From NCBI RefSeq assembly GCF_001692445.1, contig NZ_MAQA01000039.1, positions 1-46,149 of the forward strand: a stretch of DNA of 46,149 bases, read 5' to 3'. Position numbers and translations under genes: made by a program. Source of the stretch: Oerskovia enterophila. GTDB taxonomy: Bacteria > Actinomycetota > Actinomycetes > Actinomycetales > Cellulomonadaceae. Of this stretch, positions 25,914-32,998 are shown piece by piece (the stretch's first letter is position 1; the number at the start of each line of letters is the position of its first letter). The notes beneath the pieces were generated by a model. That model worked only from the letters and a program-made list of their open reading frames with translations, had not been told where the DNA came from and did not search any database.

Positions 25914-27108
25914 GCTCCGGCAGGGGCTCGCTCCCCATCTCCGCGGGCAGGCCGGCCGAGAGCGGGTGGGACCGGATCGCCGCGGCGAGCTCGCCCTCGA
26001 TCCGGTCGAGGTAGACGCCCGTGGTCGCGATCGAGGCGTGGCCCAGCAGCTCGGCGATGACCTTGACGTCCCATCCCTGGGCGACGAGGAGAGTCGCGGT
26101 CGTGTGCCGCAGGGCGTGGGGCGTCGCGGCGCGCCGGTACTCGTCGGGCATGCGGGCGATGCACCGGTTGAGCAGCGCGCGGATCGCCTGGGCGTCGATG
26201 CGGCGGCCGCGCCAGGTGAGCAGGAGGGCTCGGGACGCGTCGTGGTCGCCGGGTCGCCGGGCGAGCAGCTGGGGACGCAGGCCGGCGAGGTACTCCTCGA
26301 GGGCTCGCGACAACGGTTCTGACAGGCTGACGGTGCGGACGGTGCCTCCCTTGCCCTTGATGCGCCAGCGCGTCTGGTCCGGCTCGCGCACGAAGTCGTC
26401 GACGTCCGCGCGCGCGACCTCCGAGACGCGCGGCCCGAGGATGAGCAGGAGCGCGATGATGAGGCGGTCGCGCAACGCGAGGTCGTGGTCGGCGCGGGGC
26501 GGAGGAGATGCGGCCGCCGGGCCCTGAGCCGCCGAGGGACCCGGCCCGCGGGGCTTGGTGCTCGCGGTGACCAGGAGCGCCTGGGCCGCCGTCGCCGAGA
26601 GCGCCGTCCGCGCGACGCGCAGGCCGCCGCGGAGCCTGGCCGGGGGAGAGGCCCACTGCATCGGGTCGGCCTGGACCCACCCGTCGCGCGCGGCGTGCGT
26701 GAAGAATCGGGAGATCGACTGCCGGAAGCGGTTCACGGTCGCGGCCGACCGCCCGGGCCCGTCGGGCTTGGTCCGGGGGTCTGCGTACCGGCCGTCGGGG
26801 GTGATCTGGTAGCGCAGGAGGAAGTCGTCGATGTCGTCGCCCGTGATGTCGTCGAGGATCGTCTCCGGCCCGGCGAGGGAGGCGAGCTCACGCAGGTCGC
26901 GCTCGTAGTTGCGTTGGGTCGTGGGGGAGAGGACCCCTCTGACCGTCTCGGCGGACACCGACGAGAGGTACGTGGCGACGGCCTCGGCGACGGTGACGCG
27001 ACGTAGGCGGGGAGGTGCGACCACCGTGCGGCTCCTGGGAACGGGATGACATCGGACATCCGGAGCATAGGGTGCGCCACTGACACCTTCGAGGGGACCG
27101 GTGATCAC
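25876..27108 (-). CDS. tyrosine recombinase (XerC/XerD family)
   Basis: 410-residue site-specific recombinase. The N-terminal SAM-like core-binding domain is at about residues 40-150 (VAEAVATYLSSVS ... NRFRQSISRFFTHAARDGWV). The catalytic domain shows Arg I in LGPRVSEVARADV, Lys in KGKGGTVR, HALRHTTATLL (HxxR), GHASIATTGVYLD (His and Tyr). All active-site residues are present. It is about 100 residues longer than XerC/D, owing to an N-terminal extension and an Ala/Pro-rich insert near residue 190. The GTG at 27108 is the longest start; a shorter one near the RRVTVAEAV segment is possible. A dif-like inverted repeat lies 23 nt upstream (27131-27158). Confidence 0.88.
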   Translation of the reverse strand: MITGPLEGVSGAPYAPDVRCHPVPRSRTVVAPPRLRRVTVAEAVATYLSSVSAETVRGVLSPTTQRNYERDLRELASLAGPETILDDITGDDIDDFLLRYQITPDGRYADPRTKPDGPGRSAATVNRFRQSISRFFTHAARDGWVQADPMQWASPPARLRGGLRVARTALSATAAQALLVTASTKPRGPGPSAAQGPAAASPPPRADHDLALRDRLIIALLLILGPRVSEVARADVDDFVREPDQTRWRIKGKGGTVRTVSLSEPLSRALEEYLAGLRPQLLARRPGDHDASRALLLTWRGRRIDAQAIRALLNRCIARMPDEYRRAATPHALRHTTATLLVAQGWDVKVIAELLGHASIATTGVYLDRIEGELAAAIRSHPLSAGLPAEMGSEPLPEHDRTGEIDTARP

Positions 27109-27130
27109 GTCCGACCCTCAGAGCATGGTG

Positions 27131-27158
27131 TTGTGACAAACACAATGGTTTGTCTTGT
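27131..27158. repeat. dif-like inverted repeat next to recombinase
   Basis: TTGTGACAAAC - ACAATG - GTTTGTCTTGT: an 11-6-11 arrangement in which the inner 7 bp of both arms are exact inverted repeats (GACAAAC/GTTTGTC). It is AT-rich against a GC-rich background. It could be a recombinase binding or recombination site, or an operator. Confidence 0.4.
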
Positions 27159-27222
27159 ATGTCCCAATTGAAGAAGGCTACCGCAGGTGGTGTCGTCGCG
27201 AAAGGGGTACGGGCGGTCGTCC

Positions 27223-27561
27223 TCAGGCGCCCGACGGCGCAGCGGCGGCCGCGTCGTCGTCTCGCCTGGGTCGGGCGCCCAGCAGGACGCCCGTGCCCGA
27301 GGGGGACCGGTCGCGTGCCGGGCTGAGCCACAACCGATAGATCCACCAGGGGGCTGCGAGGATCACGACGGTCGCGCTGAGCGCAGCCGCCAGGGCCGCC
27401 ACGGCGAGCGTCGCCACCAGGAGCATCGCCACGAGGATCGCACGCGCGCCCTGGAGCGCTACCCGTCGGCCGGTCGGCACCAGAGGGATTCTGGACGAGG
27501 TCGACGGCTCGGTGATGCTCGGTCCATCGTGTTGCGTCGCCACGAACGGTCCTGAGCTCAT
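27223..27561 (-). CDS. small membrane protein, unknown function
   Basis: 112 residues from the ATG at 27561, which has GGAG 7 nt upstream; the frame is open to 27756, but the extra 65 residues are low-complexity and unlikely to be translated. A hydrophobic block of about 45 residues (AILVAMLLVATLAVAALAAA and LSATVVILAAPWWIYRLWL) can form two TM helices with short termini. No homology recognised. The C-terminal tail is Arg/Asp/Ala-rich. Confidence 0.6.
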   Translation of the reverse strand: MSSGPFVATQHDGPSITEPSTSSRIPLVPTGRRVALQGARAILVAMLLVATLAVAALAAALSATVVILAAPWWIYRLWLSPARDRSPSGTGVLLGARPRRDDDAAAAAPSGA

Positions 27562-27745
27562 CGTCGACTCCAGAGGCTGCTGGCGCCGCCGCTCGACGCC
27601 CTTGCGAAGGAGAGAGTCGGTGGTGCGCGCTCCTGATGCGCCCGACGCGGCCGACGGGCTCGATCCGCGCATTCTGGGGCGCACAGGGGGCCCTCGATGG
27701 CCGCCCGTGCGCCCGAGAGGGGTGGCCCCGTTCGGCCATAATGAC

Positions 27746-27759
27746 ATAATGTACATTAT
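27746..27759. promoter_or_regulatory. 14-bp AT-rich palindrome, candidate operator
   Basis: ATAATGTACATTAT is a perfect palindrome, with a further ATAATG copy 8 nt to the left (27738-27743). It lies in the gap between the two small minus-strand genes, upstream of the membrane-protein gene. The binding protein is unknown. Confidence 0.4.
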
Positions 27760-27828
27760 CGGCGTTGTACGGTGGGGGTCGAGAGGGGGTAGAAGGGGCG
27801 TCGTTCCAACGATCTGCGGACGGGACCG

Positions 27829-28155
27829 TTAGTCACCGATCAGGTGCAGCTCCGTGGTCGCGTCGACGGCGCACCGCTCGGCTAGGCCGACGACCTCGTC
27901 GACGATGCGTGCAGCGGCCCCGGATGCCGCGCCGTCGACGGATCGCAGCTCGGCGACGAGCTGATCCACCTCCGACGACGTCAGCACGAGATCTCCGTAC
28001 GGGTCGATCTTCGCCAGCAACGGCCGCCCGCTCGCTGCGGCACGCCGGACGAGCTCGCCCTCGGTGTCGCAGGTGGCCGCCAAGGTCCTCAGTGTGCGAC
28101 GACGAGAGCTCGTGCCTCGCTGCGAGACGGCGACCAGCAGGATGTCGAGGGGCAT
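27829..28155 (-). CDS. conserved small protein, unknown function
   Basis: 108 residues from ATG 28155 (MPLDILLVAVSQRG), or 111 from ATG 28164; GGCAGGA suits the former better. The central segment LLAKIDPYGDLVLTSSEVDQ is a pattern I associate with small actinobacterial proteins of unknown function; no catalytic motif or TM helix is visible. Two helices with acidic faces follow. Flanked by a palindrome on the left and a hairpin at 28245-28287 on the right. Confidence 0.65.
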   Translation of the reverse strand: MPLDILLVAVSQRGTSSRRRTLRTLAATCDTEGELVRRAAASGRPLLAKIDPYGDLVLTSSEVDQLVAELRSVDGAASGAAARIVDEVVGLAERCAVDATTELHLIGD

Positions 28156-28244
28156 GGTGAGCATCCTGCCAGACGGCTCCGGGCGCCGCGGCCAGGAGAT
28201 CCCCGCCCCGCCACTCCCCCGGGTTTCACGCCGTGAACCAGCAT

Positions 28245-28287
28245 CCTCGCAGGTCAGAGGCCATTTATGGGACTCTGACCTGCGAGG
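28245..28287 (-). terminator. hairpin after the DUF1801 gene
   Basis: Perfect 15-bp stem CCTCGCAGGTCAGAG / CTCTGACCTGCGAGG with a 13-nt loop containing ATTTA. It lies 28 nt past the end of the DUF1801 gene on the minus strand. Confidence 0.65.
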
Positions 28288-28314
28288 TGACCACGTGGCG
28301 TCTCCTGCCGTCGG

Positions 28315-28764
28315 TCAGCCGACCGCCCGCTTCACGAGCTCAGCGATCGTCGCCTCGTTCTCCTTCGTCAGCTCCGTGAGGGCGTACGCGACGGGCCACA
28401 GCGTGCCGTCGTCGAGCTGGGCCACGTCGTTGAAGCCGAAGGTCGGGTAGCGTGCGCCGAACTTCTCCGCAGGCTGGAAGAAGCACAGGATCTTGCCGTC
28501 CTTGGCCCACCCGGGCATCCCGTACCAGGTCTTCGGTGCGAGCGAGGGCGCGTGCTCCGCGACGAGCTCGTGGAGCCGAGAAGCCATGGAGCGATCCGGT
28601 TCGGACAGCTCCGCGATCTTCTCGAGCTGGGCCTTCTCCGCCTCGGCCCGGTTCGCGGACGCCTTGAGCTCCTTGGCGCGCTCCTTCATCGCCGCACGTT
28701 CCTCGGCCGAGAACCCCTCGTAGGCCTTGCTGCTCTTGGCGGTCTTCGCGGTGCCGGTCATCAT
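28315..28764 (-). CDS. DUF1801 / YdhG-like protein
   Basis: 149 residues. The N-terminal half is charged, Lys/Glu/Ala-rich and helical (AEERAAMKERAKELKASANR). The C-terminal half is the YdhG-type fold: APKTWYGMPGWAKDGKILCF FQPAEKFGARYPTFGFND ... LWPVAYALTELTKENEATIA. The family is frataxin-like in fold and sometimes called iron chaperone; the biochemical role is unproven. ATG at 28764 (or the adjacent 28761) with AGAAGGGG upstream. Single gene between two hairpins. Confidence 0.85.
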   Translation of the reverse strand: MMTGTAKTAKSSKAYEGFSAEERAAMKERAKELKASANRAEAEKAQLEKIAELSEPDRSMASRLHELVAEHAPSLAPKTWYGMPGWAKDGKILCFFQPAEKFGARYPTFGFNDVAQLDDGTLWPVAYALTELTKENEATIAELVKRAVG

Positions 28765-29148
28765 GGTTCCCCTTCTCGGTGGGCCTGTCGTCAGGAACGA
28801 CGTTACTGAGGGCGTGCGCGAGACGCTTCTCCAGAACTGCTCGATCCCGACAGCCGGCGAGCCTGATCAACTCCCAGAGAATGTCACCGTGTCGTCGGAA
28901 TTCTCCGAGCGATCCTCGGCTCGAGGATCGCTCGGAGAATTCCATCGGGTGCGGCACGAAGACCCCCGACAATGTCGGCTGAGGTTCGCACCGGATTTGT
29001 CGGCGCCCCTGTCGGGCCATGCCGGGATTCACTGGAGGTCTTTGCACCTTTCGTTGTGCAGCATTCCTCGGCACATTGCCGTGGTCAACCGCGCGTTCGA
29101 CGTGCTAGCGTCACGGTGATCGTGATCCGTCAGAAGGAGGTGAGACCC
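28765..29148. other. divergent intergenic region with perfect inverted repeat
   Basis: About 380 nt between the start of the DUF1801 gene (-) and the upstream ORF of the patatin gene (+), without a supported gene. It holds a 22-bp perfect inverted repeat with a 3-nt loop (28897-28943) and a possible -10 TAGCGT at 29106-29111. Less GC-rich than the genome average. Confidence 0.55.
28897..28943. repeat. 22-bp perfect inverted repeat
   Basis: GGAATTCTCCGAGCGATCCT plus CG, loop GCT, then the exact complement. It resembles a terminator, but both flanking genes point away from it, so termination is not its obvious role. Confidence 0.8.
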
Positions 29149-29208
29149 GTGAACGCAGTATCCGTACCGGGCGCTCCCCCGCAGCCCACGATCGCGCGAC
29201 TGAGCTAG
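29149..29208 (+). CDS. 19-residue upstream ORF (putative leader peptide)
   Basis: GTG NAVSVPGAPPQPTIARLS stop, preceded by AAGGAGGTGA, a nearly full-length anti-16S match, with 5 nt spacing. It ends 46 nt before the patatin ATG. Its stop codon lies in the left arm (AGTCGCC, 29207-29213) of a hairpin whose right arm (GGCGACT, 29245-29251) covers the patatin ribosome-binding region. A coupling or attenuation role is inferred. The peptide itself matches no family known to me. Confidence 0.5.
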   Translation: MNAVSVPGAPPQPTIARLS

Positions 29209-29254
29209 TCGCCATCGGGAGCGCTCGCCAGGCACTTCGCGAAAGGCGACTCCC

Positions 29255-30208
29255 ATGAACATCTCACCTGATTCCTCCCCAGCACCCGACTCCTCGAACA
29301 GTGATCAGAGCGTGCCGCCGTTCCCTGTCGGCGAACGGGCACTCGTCCTCGGCGGCGGCGGGTCCACAGGTAACGCCTGGCTGATCGGCGTCGTCGCCGG
29401 TTTGTTCGAGGCCGGGCTCGACGTGACAGCAGCGGACCTCACCGTCGGGACGTCGGCCGGCTCGACCGCCGCCGCCCAGCTGGCCGGCGCGCCCCCGACC
29501 GAGCTGCTCGCCGCGATCCTTGCGGCTGCTCCCCCGCGTCCGAACGGCGCCCCCGGTGGAGACCGAGGACGTGCCGCGAACCGAGCGGTCGGGGACCACC
29601 TTGAGCGGATGAAAGCTCTCATCGCCTCCGCCGGCGACGCTGCTGACCTGCGAAGAAAGGTGGGCACCGCAGCGCTCGACCGAGAAGCCGCGTCGGACGG
29701 GTCCTGGCGCGCTCAGTGGCGCGCCACCGTCGCTTCTCGGCTCCCGAGTCAGCACTGGCCGCAGCGAAAGGTGCTCCTCACGGCCGTCGACGCCGAGTCC
29801 GGTGAGCCGGTCGTGTTCGACCACCTCAGCGGGGTCGACCTGGCGGACGCCGTGGCCGCGAGCTGTTCGAGCGGCCTGCCCTACAGGATCGGCGACCGTC
29901 GCTACATCGACGGCGGCTACCGGCGCAACGAGAACGCCGACCTTGCCGCCGGGTACACACGGGTGCTGGTGCTCTCACCGTTCGGCGGCCGGTCGTTCAC
30001 GCCGCCGGCTTGGGGTCTGCAGCTCACCGCGCAGGTGGACGAGCTCCGGGCGCTGGGCAGCGAGGTGGAGACGATCTTCCCGGACAGCGCTTCCGAGCAC
30101 CTGTTCGGCGCGAACGCGATGGACCTGTCTCTGCGCCCCCTGGCCGCTCGAGCCGGACATGCCCAAGGAATGGCCCTGGCCGACGCGCTGATCGCCTTCT
30201 GGCGCTGA
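29255..30208 (+). CDS. patatin-like phospholipase
   Basis: 317-residue serine acyl hydrolase. Catalytic features: oxyanion loop LGGGGSTGNAWLIG (residues 32-45), nucleophile GTSAGS (Ser 67), and DGG of the Ser-Asp dyad in RYIDGGYRRNENAD (about residue 218). No signal peptide, so probably cytoplasmic. Bacterial patatins range from lipid turnover enzymes to toxins and anti-phage effectors; nothing adjacent (no nucleotide cyclase) indicates a CBASS-type role. The ATG at 29255 has GAAAGG upstream, inside the leader hairpin described for the upstream ORF. Ends at a 20-bp stem terminator. Confidence 0.88.
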   Translation: MNISPDSSPAPDSSNSDQSVPPFPVGERALVLGGGGSTGNAWLIGVVAGLFEAGLDVTAADLTVGTSAGSTAAAQLAGAPPTELLAAILAAAPPRPNGAPGGDRGRAANRAVGDHLERMKALIASAGDAADLRRKVGTAALDREAASDGSWRAQWRATVASRLPSQHWPQRKVLLTAVDAESGEPVVFDHLSGVDLADAVAASCSSGLPYRIGDRRYIDGGYRRNENADLAAGYTRVLVLSPFGGRSFTPPAWGLQLTAQVDELRALGSEVETIFPDSASEHLFGANAMDLSLRPLAARAGHAQGMALADALIAFWR

Positions 30209-30229
30209 ATCCCTGAGGGCTCTTGCCTC

Positions 30230-30279
30230 TTTCCCGTCGGTCGCGCGGCACGCAACCGCGCCGCGCGACCGACGGGAAA
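30230..30279. terminator. bidirectional terminator
   Basis: Perfect 20-bp stem with a 10-nt loop; the arms begin TTTCCCGTCGGTCGCGCGGC. T-rich on one side and A-rich on the other, between the convergent patatin (+) and DUF1905 (-) genes. Confidence 0.9.
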
Positions 30280-30299
30280 AGGGAGAAACACTCCGAGGC

Positions 30300-30587
30300 T
30301 CACGTCAATCGTTCGGTCAGGTGGACGGTGACGGTATCTCCGACGTCTTTCCCGAGCTTCTTGCGCAGCTTGGCGCTGATCGAGAGCATGTGGCCACCTG
30401 ACCCGGTCGGCATCAGCCCGGCCGTCAGGTCGTGGCCGTCCACCGTCGCGACCACTTTCACGGCCTTGCCGGTTGCCAACAGCTCGACCGAGTCGGGAAC
30501 CTCGACGCACGACCACACGTCGCCGCGCACGGTCACTCCGATCGGAGCGGAGAACGAGACGTCCATCGGACCTGGAGAGCTGCTCAC
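30300..30587 (-). CDS. DUF1905 domain protein
   Basis: 95 residues of a single small beta-barrel domain of the DUF1905 family (VWSCVEVPDSVELLATGKAV, KVVATVDGHDLTAGLMPTGS, HMLSISAKLRKKLGKDVGD, TVTVHL). Function unknown. GTG at 30587 is favoured because AAGGAG lies 7 nt upstream. A possible promoter with TAGTGT (-10) overlaps the inverted repeat GCTCGA-N5-TCGAGC at 30640-30656. Confidence 0.82.
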   Translation of the reverse strand: MSSSPGPMDVSFSAPIGVTVRGDVWSCVEVPDSVELLATGKAVKVVATVDGHDLTAGLMPTGSGGHMLSISAKLRKKLGKDVGDTVTVHLTERLT

Positions 30588-31024
30588 CGGGTGACTCCTT
30601 CGTCGATCGTCAGCACCGCTCCTCCAGCAGCGCCCTGGTGCTCGACACTATCGAGCGGCAAGGACGGGCTGCTCGGCACACGCCGCAGGTCAGCTCGGTC
30701 TGCACGCCGACCGCCCCCGACCCGCGTGCGCGGTCGAGACGGGCGAGGGGGCACGGGCTGCTGCATCGACCAACCACGAGATGTCTTGATGTCGACAGAC
30801 TTCGTCAGGAAGCCCTGAGAGCGTCGGTGCCAGATCTGCCTCCGGTGCGATCTGCGCAGTTCGCCGTTCGATGAACGATGCCCGTTTTGCCCCTGGATGC
30901 GACTACCCCGTGAGTTCTATACCCACGGGGCGCAGGTCTCTCGCCCCGGCAGAATCGTTGATATTCCGCCCTTTCTGCGGGCCACCCGCAGGGCGTCGCG
31001 CGCCCCGTGGGCACACCACGGGCA
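30588..31024. other. intergenic region between the DUF1905 and integrase genes
   Basis: About 435 nt with no supported gene; open frames here have no plausible start or composition. It contains the GCTCGA-N5-TCGAGC repeat (30640-30656), and two hairpins just downstream of the integrase: CTGCGGG-CCA-CCCGCAG (30975-30991) and CCCGTGG-GCACA-CCACGGG (31004-31022). The second is a candidate integrase terminator. No tRNA or obvious att duplication was found. Confidence 0.5.
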
Positions 31025-32110
31025 CTAGCCAGGCGAGACTGCGCGCAGTCTCGCGGACTCCAGGGCGACCGCGACGCCGTCGAGATCGTTGTCGAAGAGG
31101 TCCGCATACACGTCGAGCGTCATGCTCGCGGAGGCGTGTCCCAGCATGCGCTGGACCGCCTTGACGTTCGCCCCGGCCGACACGGCGAGGCTCGCCGCGG
31201 TGTGGCGCAGGTCGTGCGGGGTCAGGTGGTCGTCGATGCCCGCGTCGCGAGCCGCGCGCCAGAACCATCCGGTGCCGGACTTCGAGCGCTTGAGGTAGTC
31301 GCCGCGGTCGCCGTGGAAGACGACGTCGTCGCGCCCCTTGCCCTCGCACGCCGCGGCGAGGCGCATGGACAGGAACGCCGGGAACGGGACCGAGCGTCGC
31401 TCGTGCGTCTTGGGGGTGCCGATCACGATGTCCGAGCCGACCTCGACCGCGTTCTGGTTGACGCGCAGCCGGTGCCGGAGCATGTCGAGGTCCCTGACGC
31501 GCAGGCCCGCGGCCTCGCCCCAGCGCAGCCCGCAGTACGCGAAGACGAGGACCAGGGTCTCGTGCCGTCCGGCGGCCGCGGCCAGCGCCGCGACCTGCTG
31601 GTGGTCGAGGTAGGTGTGCTCGCGCCGGACCTTGCGCGGCAGGTTCACGCCGCGGGCGGGGTTCGTCAGGATCCTGCGGTCGTCGACCGCGTCGTCGAGC
31701 AAGGACGCCAGGGCGCCGTGGGCTCGCGCGACCGTCGTGGGGCTGTAGGCGGCGCTCAGCTCGGAGACCCACGCCTGGACAGCGGTGCGCCGGATCTCGG
31801 CGACCGGGACGCTCCCCCACCGGGGCGTGACGTGCAGGCGCCACGAGCTCTCGATCGCTCGGGCGGTCGACGGCTTGAGGTGCGTCTGGCGCTGGAGCCA
31901 CGCTCCCCCGAGCTCGAGGACCGTCGACCGGGCCGCCGCGGGGTCGATGAACTCGCCGCGCAGCATCGAGACCTCGAGCGAGGACGCGAAGGCCTCGGCG
32001 CTCCGCTTGGTCTTGAAGCCCCGCTTCTTGGTCTGCTTACGTTCGGGGGTGCGGTAGCGAACCATGTACCGCCGTCCGGCGGTCGTCTCGTAGGCCTCAA
32101 CGGTCGCCAT
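31025..32110 (-). CDS. int: phage-type tyrosine integrase
   Basis: 361-residue integrase. N-terminal arm-binding (AP2-like) domain: GRRYMVRYRTPERKQTKKRG FKTKRSAEAF. Core-binding domain about residues 65-165, catalytic domain after that with CGLRWGEAAGLRVRD (Arg, about 196), HDLRHTAASLAVSAGANVKA (HxxR, about 298) and GHASASMTLDVYADL (His and Tyr, about 333). All catalytic residues are intact. No excisionase, repressor or other phage gene is adjacent. A 22-bp palindrome (31033-31054) lies within the last codons. ATG at 32110. Confidence 0.92.
   Translation of the reverse strand: MATVEAYETTAGRRYMVRYRTPERKQTKKRGFKTKRSAEAFASSLEVSMLRGEFIDPAAARSTVLELGGAWLQRQTHLKPSTARAIESSWRLHVTPRWGSVPVAEIRRTAVQAWVSELSAAYSPTTVARAHGALASLLDDAVDDRRILTNPARGVNLPRKVRREHTYLDHQQVAALAAAAGRHETLVLVFAYCGLRWGEAAGLRVRDLDMLRHRLRVNQNAVEVGSDIVIGTPKTHERRSVPFPAFLSMRLAAACEGKGRDDVVFHGDRGDYLKRSKSGTGWFWRAARDAGIDDHLTPHDLRHTAASLAVSAGANVKAVQRMLGHASASMTLDVYADLFDNDLDGVAVALESARLRAVSPG
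31033..31054. repeat. 22-bp palindrome at the 3' end of int
   Basis: GCGAGACTGC-GC-GCAGTCTCGC, perfect, encoding part of the C-terminal LRAVSPG region and lying next to the stop codon. Confidence 0.6.
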
Positions 32111-32534
32111 GATCGACCGCCCGCCGCTCGCCGTCTCCCTGGTGCCTCACACGACGAACCGTACCGCGATCGTGGCATTGACGACTATCCGGACAGGCCA
32201 GCCGTGATCCCCGGGTGGCCTGTCCGCATCACCTCGGCGCACCGGTCAGGGCCTGGCGTCGAGGAGGATTCCTCGCCCATCTCTCAGCCAGGGCAAGGTG
32301 TCGCGCACCTGGGAGCCGCCCTGGCGTGGCCTCGCCGGAGCAACGTCACACCCCGATTCGGCGCTTGAAGTTGCGCCCGCCCTCGAAAACCGGAAACCTG
32401 GTCGGTGGTCTCGCGGGAGTGCGTGTCCCACCCGATGCGCACGGTCTGCTGGGCAGCCTCGACGGGTGGGTTCGGCGCGCCTCCTGCTTCACCGGACCTT
32501 CACGTCCGACCGGAACACTCGCAGCCGGCCGGAC
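32111..32534. other. intergenic region int / rbpA
   Basis: Divergent spacer (int on the minus strand, rbpA on the plus). It contains a hairpin with an 11-bp stem CGGACAGGCCA / TGGCCTGTCCG (32190-32226) and the rbpA promoter at its right end. Open frames in it are not credible genes. No tRNA was recognised. Confidence 0.5.
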
Positions 32535-32538
32535 GTTG
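32512..32538 (+). promoter_or_regulatory. sigma-R/sigma-H-type promoter of rbpA
   Basis: GGAAC (32512-32516), an 18-nt spacer and GTTG (32535-32538). This equals the GGAAT-N18-GTT pattern of the thiol-oxidative-stress sigma factor SigR, which transcribes rbpA in Streptomyces coelicolor. The expected transcription start is about 35-40 nt before the ATG, and TTGGAGG (32568-32574) provides the ribosome-binding site. Confidence 0.6.
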
Positions 32539-32579
32539 ACCCCCATAGACAACCCTGCCGCTACCCCTTGGAGGACACC

Positions 32580-32924
32580 ATGGCCGACCGGTCCCTACGT
32601 GGAATGAGCATCGGCGCGAAGAGCATGGAGTCCGACGCGGGCGTCGACTTCGCCCCCCGCTTCCAGGCTCACTACGACTGCCCCAACGGGCACACGATCA
32701 TCCTGCCGTTCTCGACCGAGGCCGAGGTGCCGGCGGTCTGGGAGTGTCGTTGTGGCGAGGAGGCCCTCCTGCGTGACGCAGAGCGCCCCGAGCCCAAGGC
32801 CGGCAAGCCTGCCCGCACCCACTGGGACATGCTGCTGGAGCGTCGCACCATCAAGGAGCTCGAAGAGCTGCTCGACGAGCGCCTCGGCCTCCTGCGTGCC
32901 GGCAAGCTGCGTCGCAGCGCCTGA
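32580..32924 (+). CDS. rbpA: RNA polymerase-binding protein RbpA
   Basis: 114-residue actinobacterial transcription activator that binds RNA polymerase and the principal sigma factor and stabilises the open complex. Visible parts: N-terminal tail and basic linker (SLRGMSIGAKSMESDAG), core with metal-type residues in YDCPNGHTI and WECRCGEEA, and the C-terminal sigma-interaction helices (THWDMLLERRTIKELEELLD, ERLGLLRAG). The ATG at 32580 follows TTGGAGG. The open frame upstream is not coding. Followed by an 18-bp stem terminator. Confidence 0.95.
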   Translation: MADRSLRGMSIGAKSMESDAGVDFAPRFQAHYDCPNGHTIILPFSTEAEVPAVWECRCGEEALLRDAERPEPKAGKPARTHWDMLLERRTIKELEELLDERLGLLRAGKLRRSA

Positions 32925-32934
32925 TCGACTGCCT

Positions 32935-32972
32935 CGAAGGGCCCGGAACTCCTCGGAGTTCCGGGCCCTTCG
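32935..32972 (+). terminator. terminator after rbpA
   Basis: Perfect 18-bp stem (CGAAGGGCCCGGAACTCC and its complement) with a minimal 2-nt turn; T residues follow. It lies 10 nt after the rbpA stop. Confidence 0.85.
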
Positions 32973-32998
32973 TCGTTCCATCGTCCGGCGTGCGCCGT

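Noticed and set aside
27562-27756. Earlier start for the small membrane protein.
   Set aside because: The extra 65 residues are low-complexity and pass over the palindrome region; ATG 27561 has a good ribosome-binding site.
27109-30600. Possible toxin-antitoxin or CBASS-like defence locus around the patatin gene.
   Set aside because: No nucleotide cyclase, HTH antitoxin or paired toxin is present; patatin alone is not enough evidence.
32111-32579. Possible tRNA or tRNA fragment as integrase target upstream of rbpA.
   Set aside because: No cloverleaf and no TPsiC-type GTTCGAATC sequence could be found on either strand.
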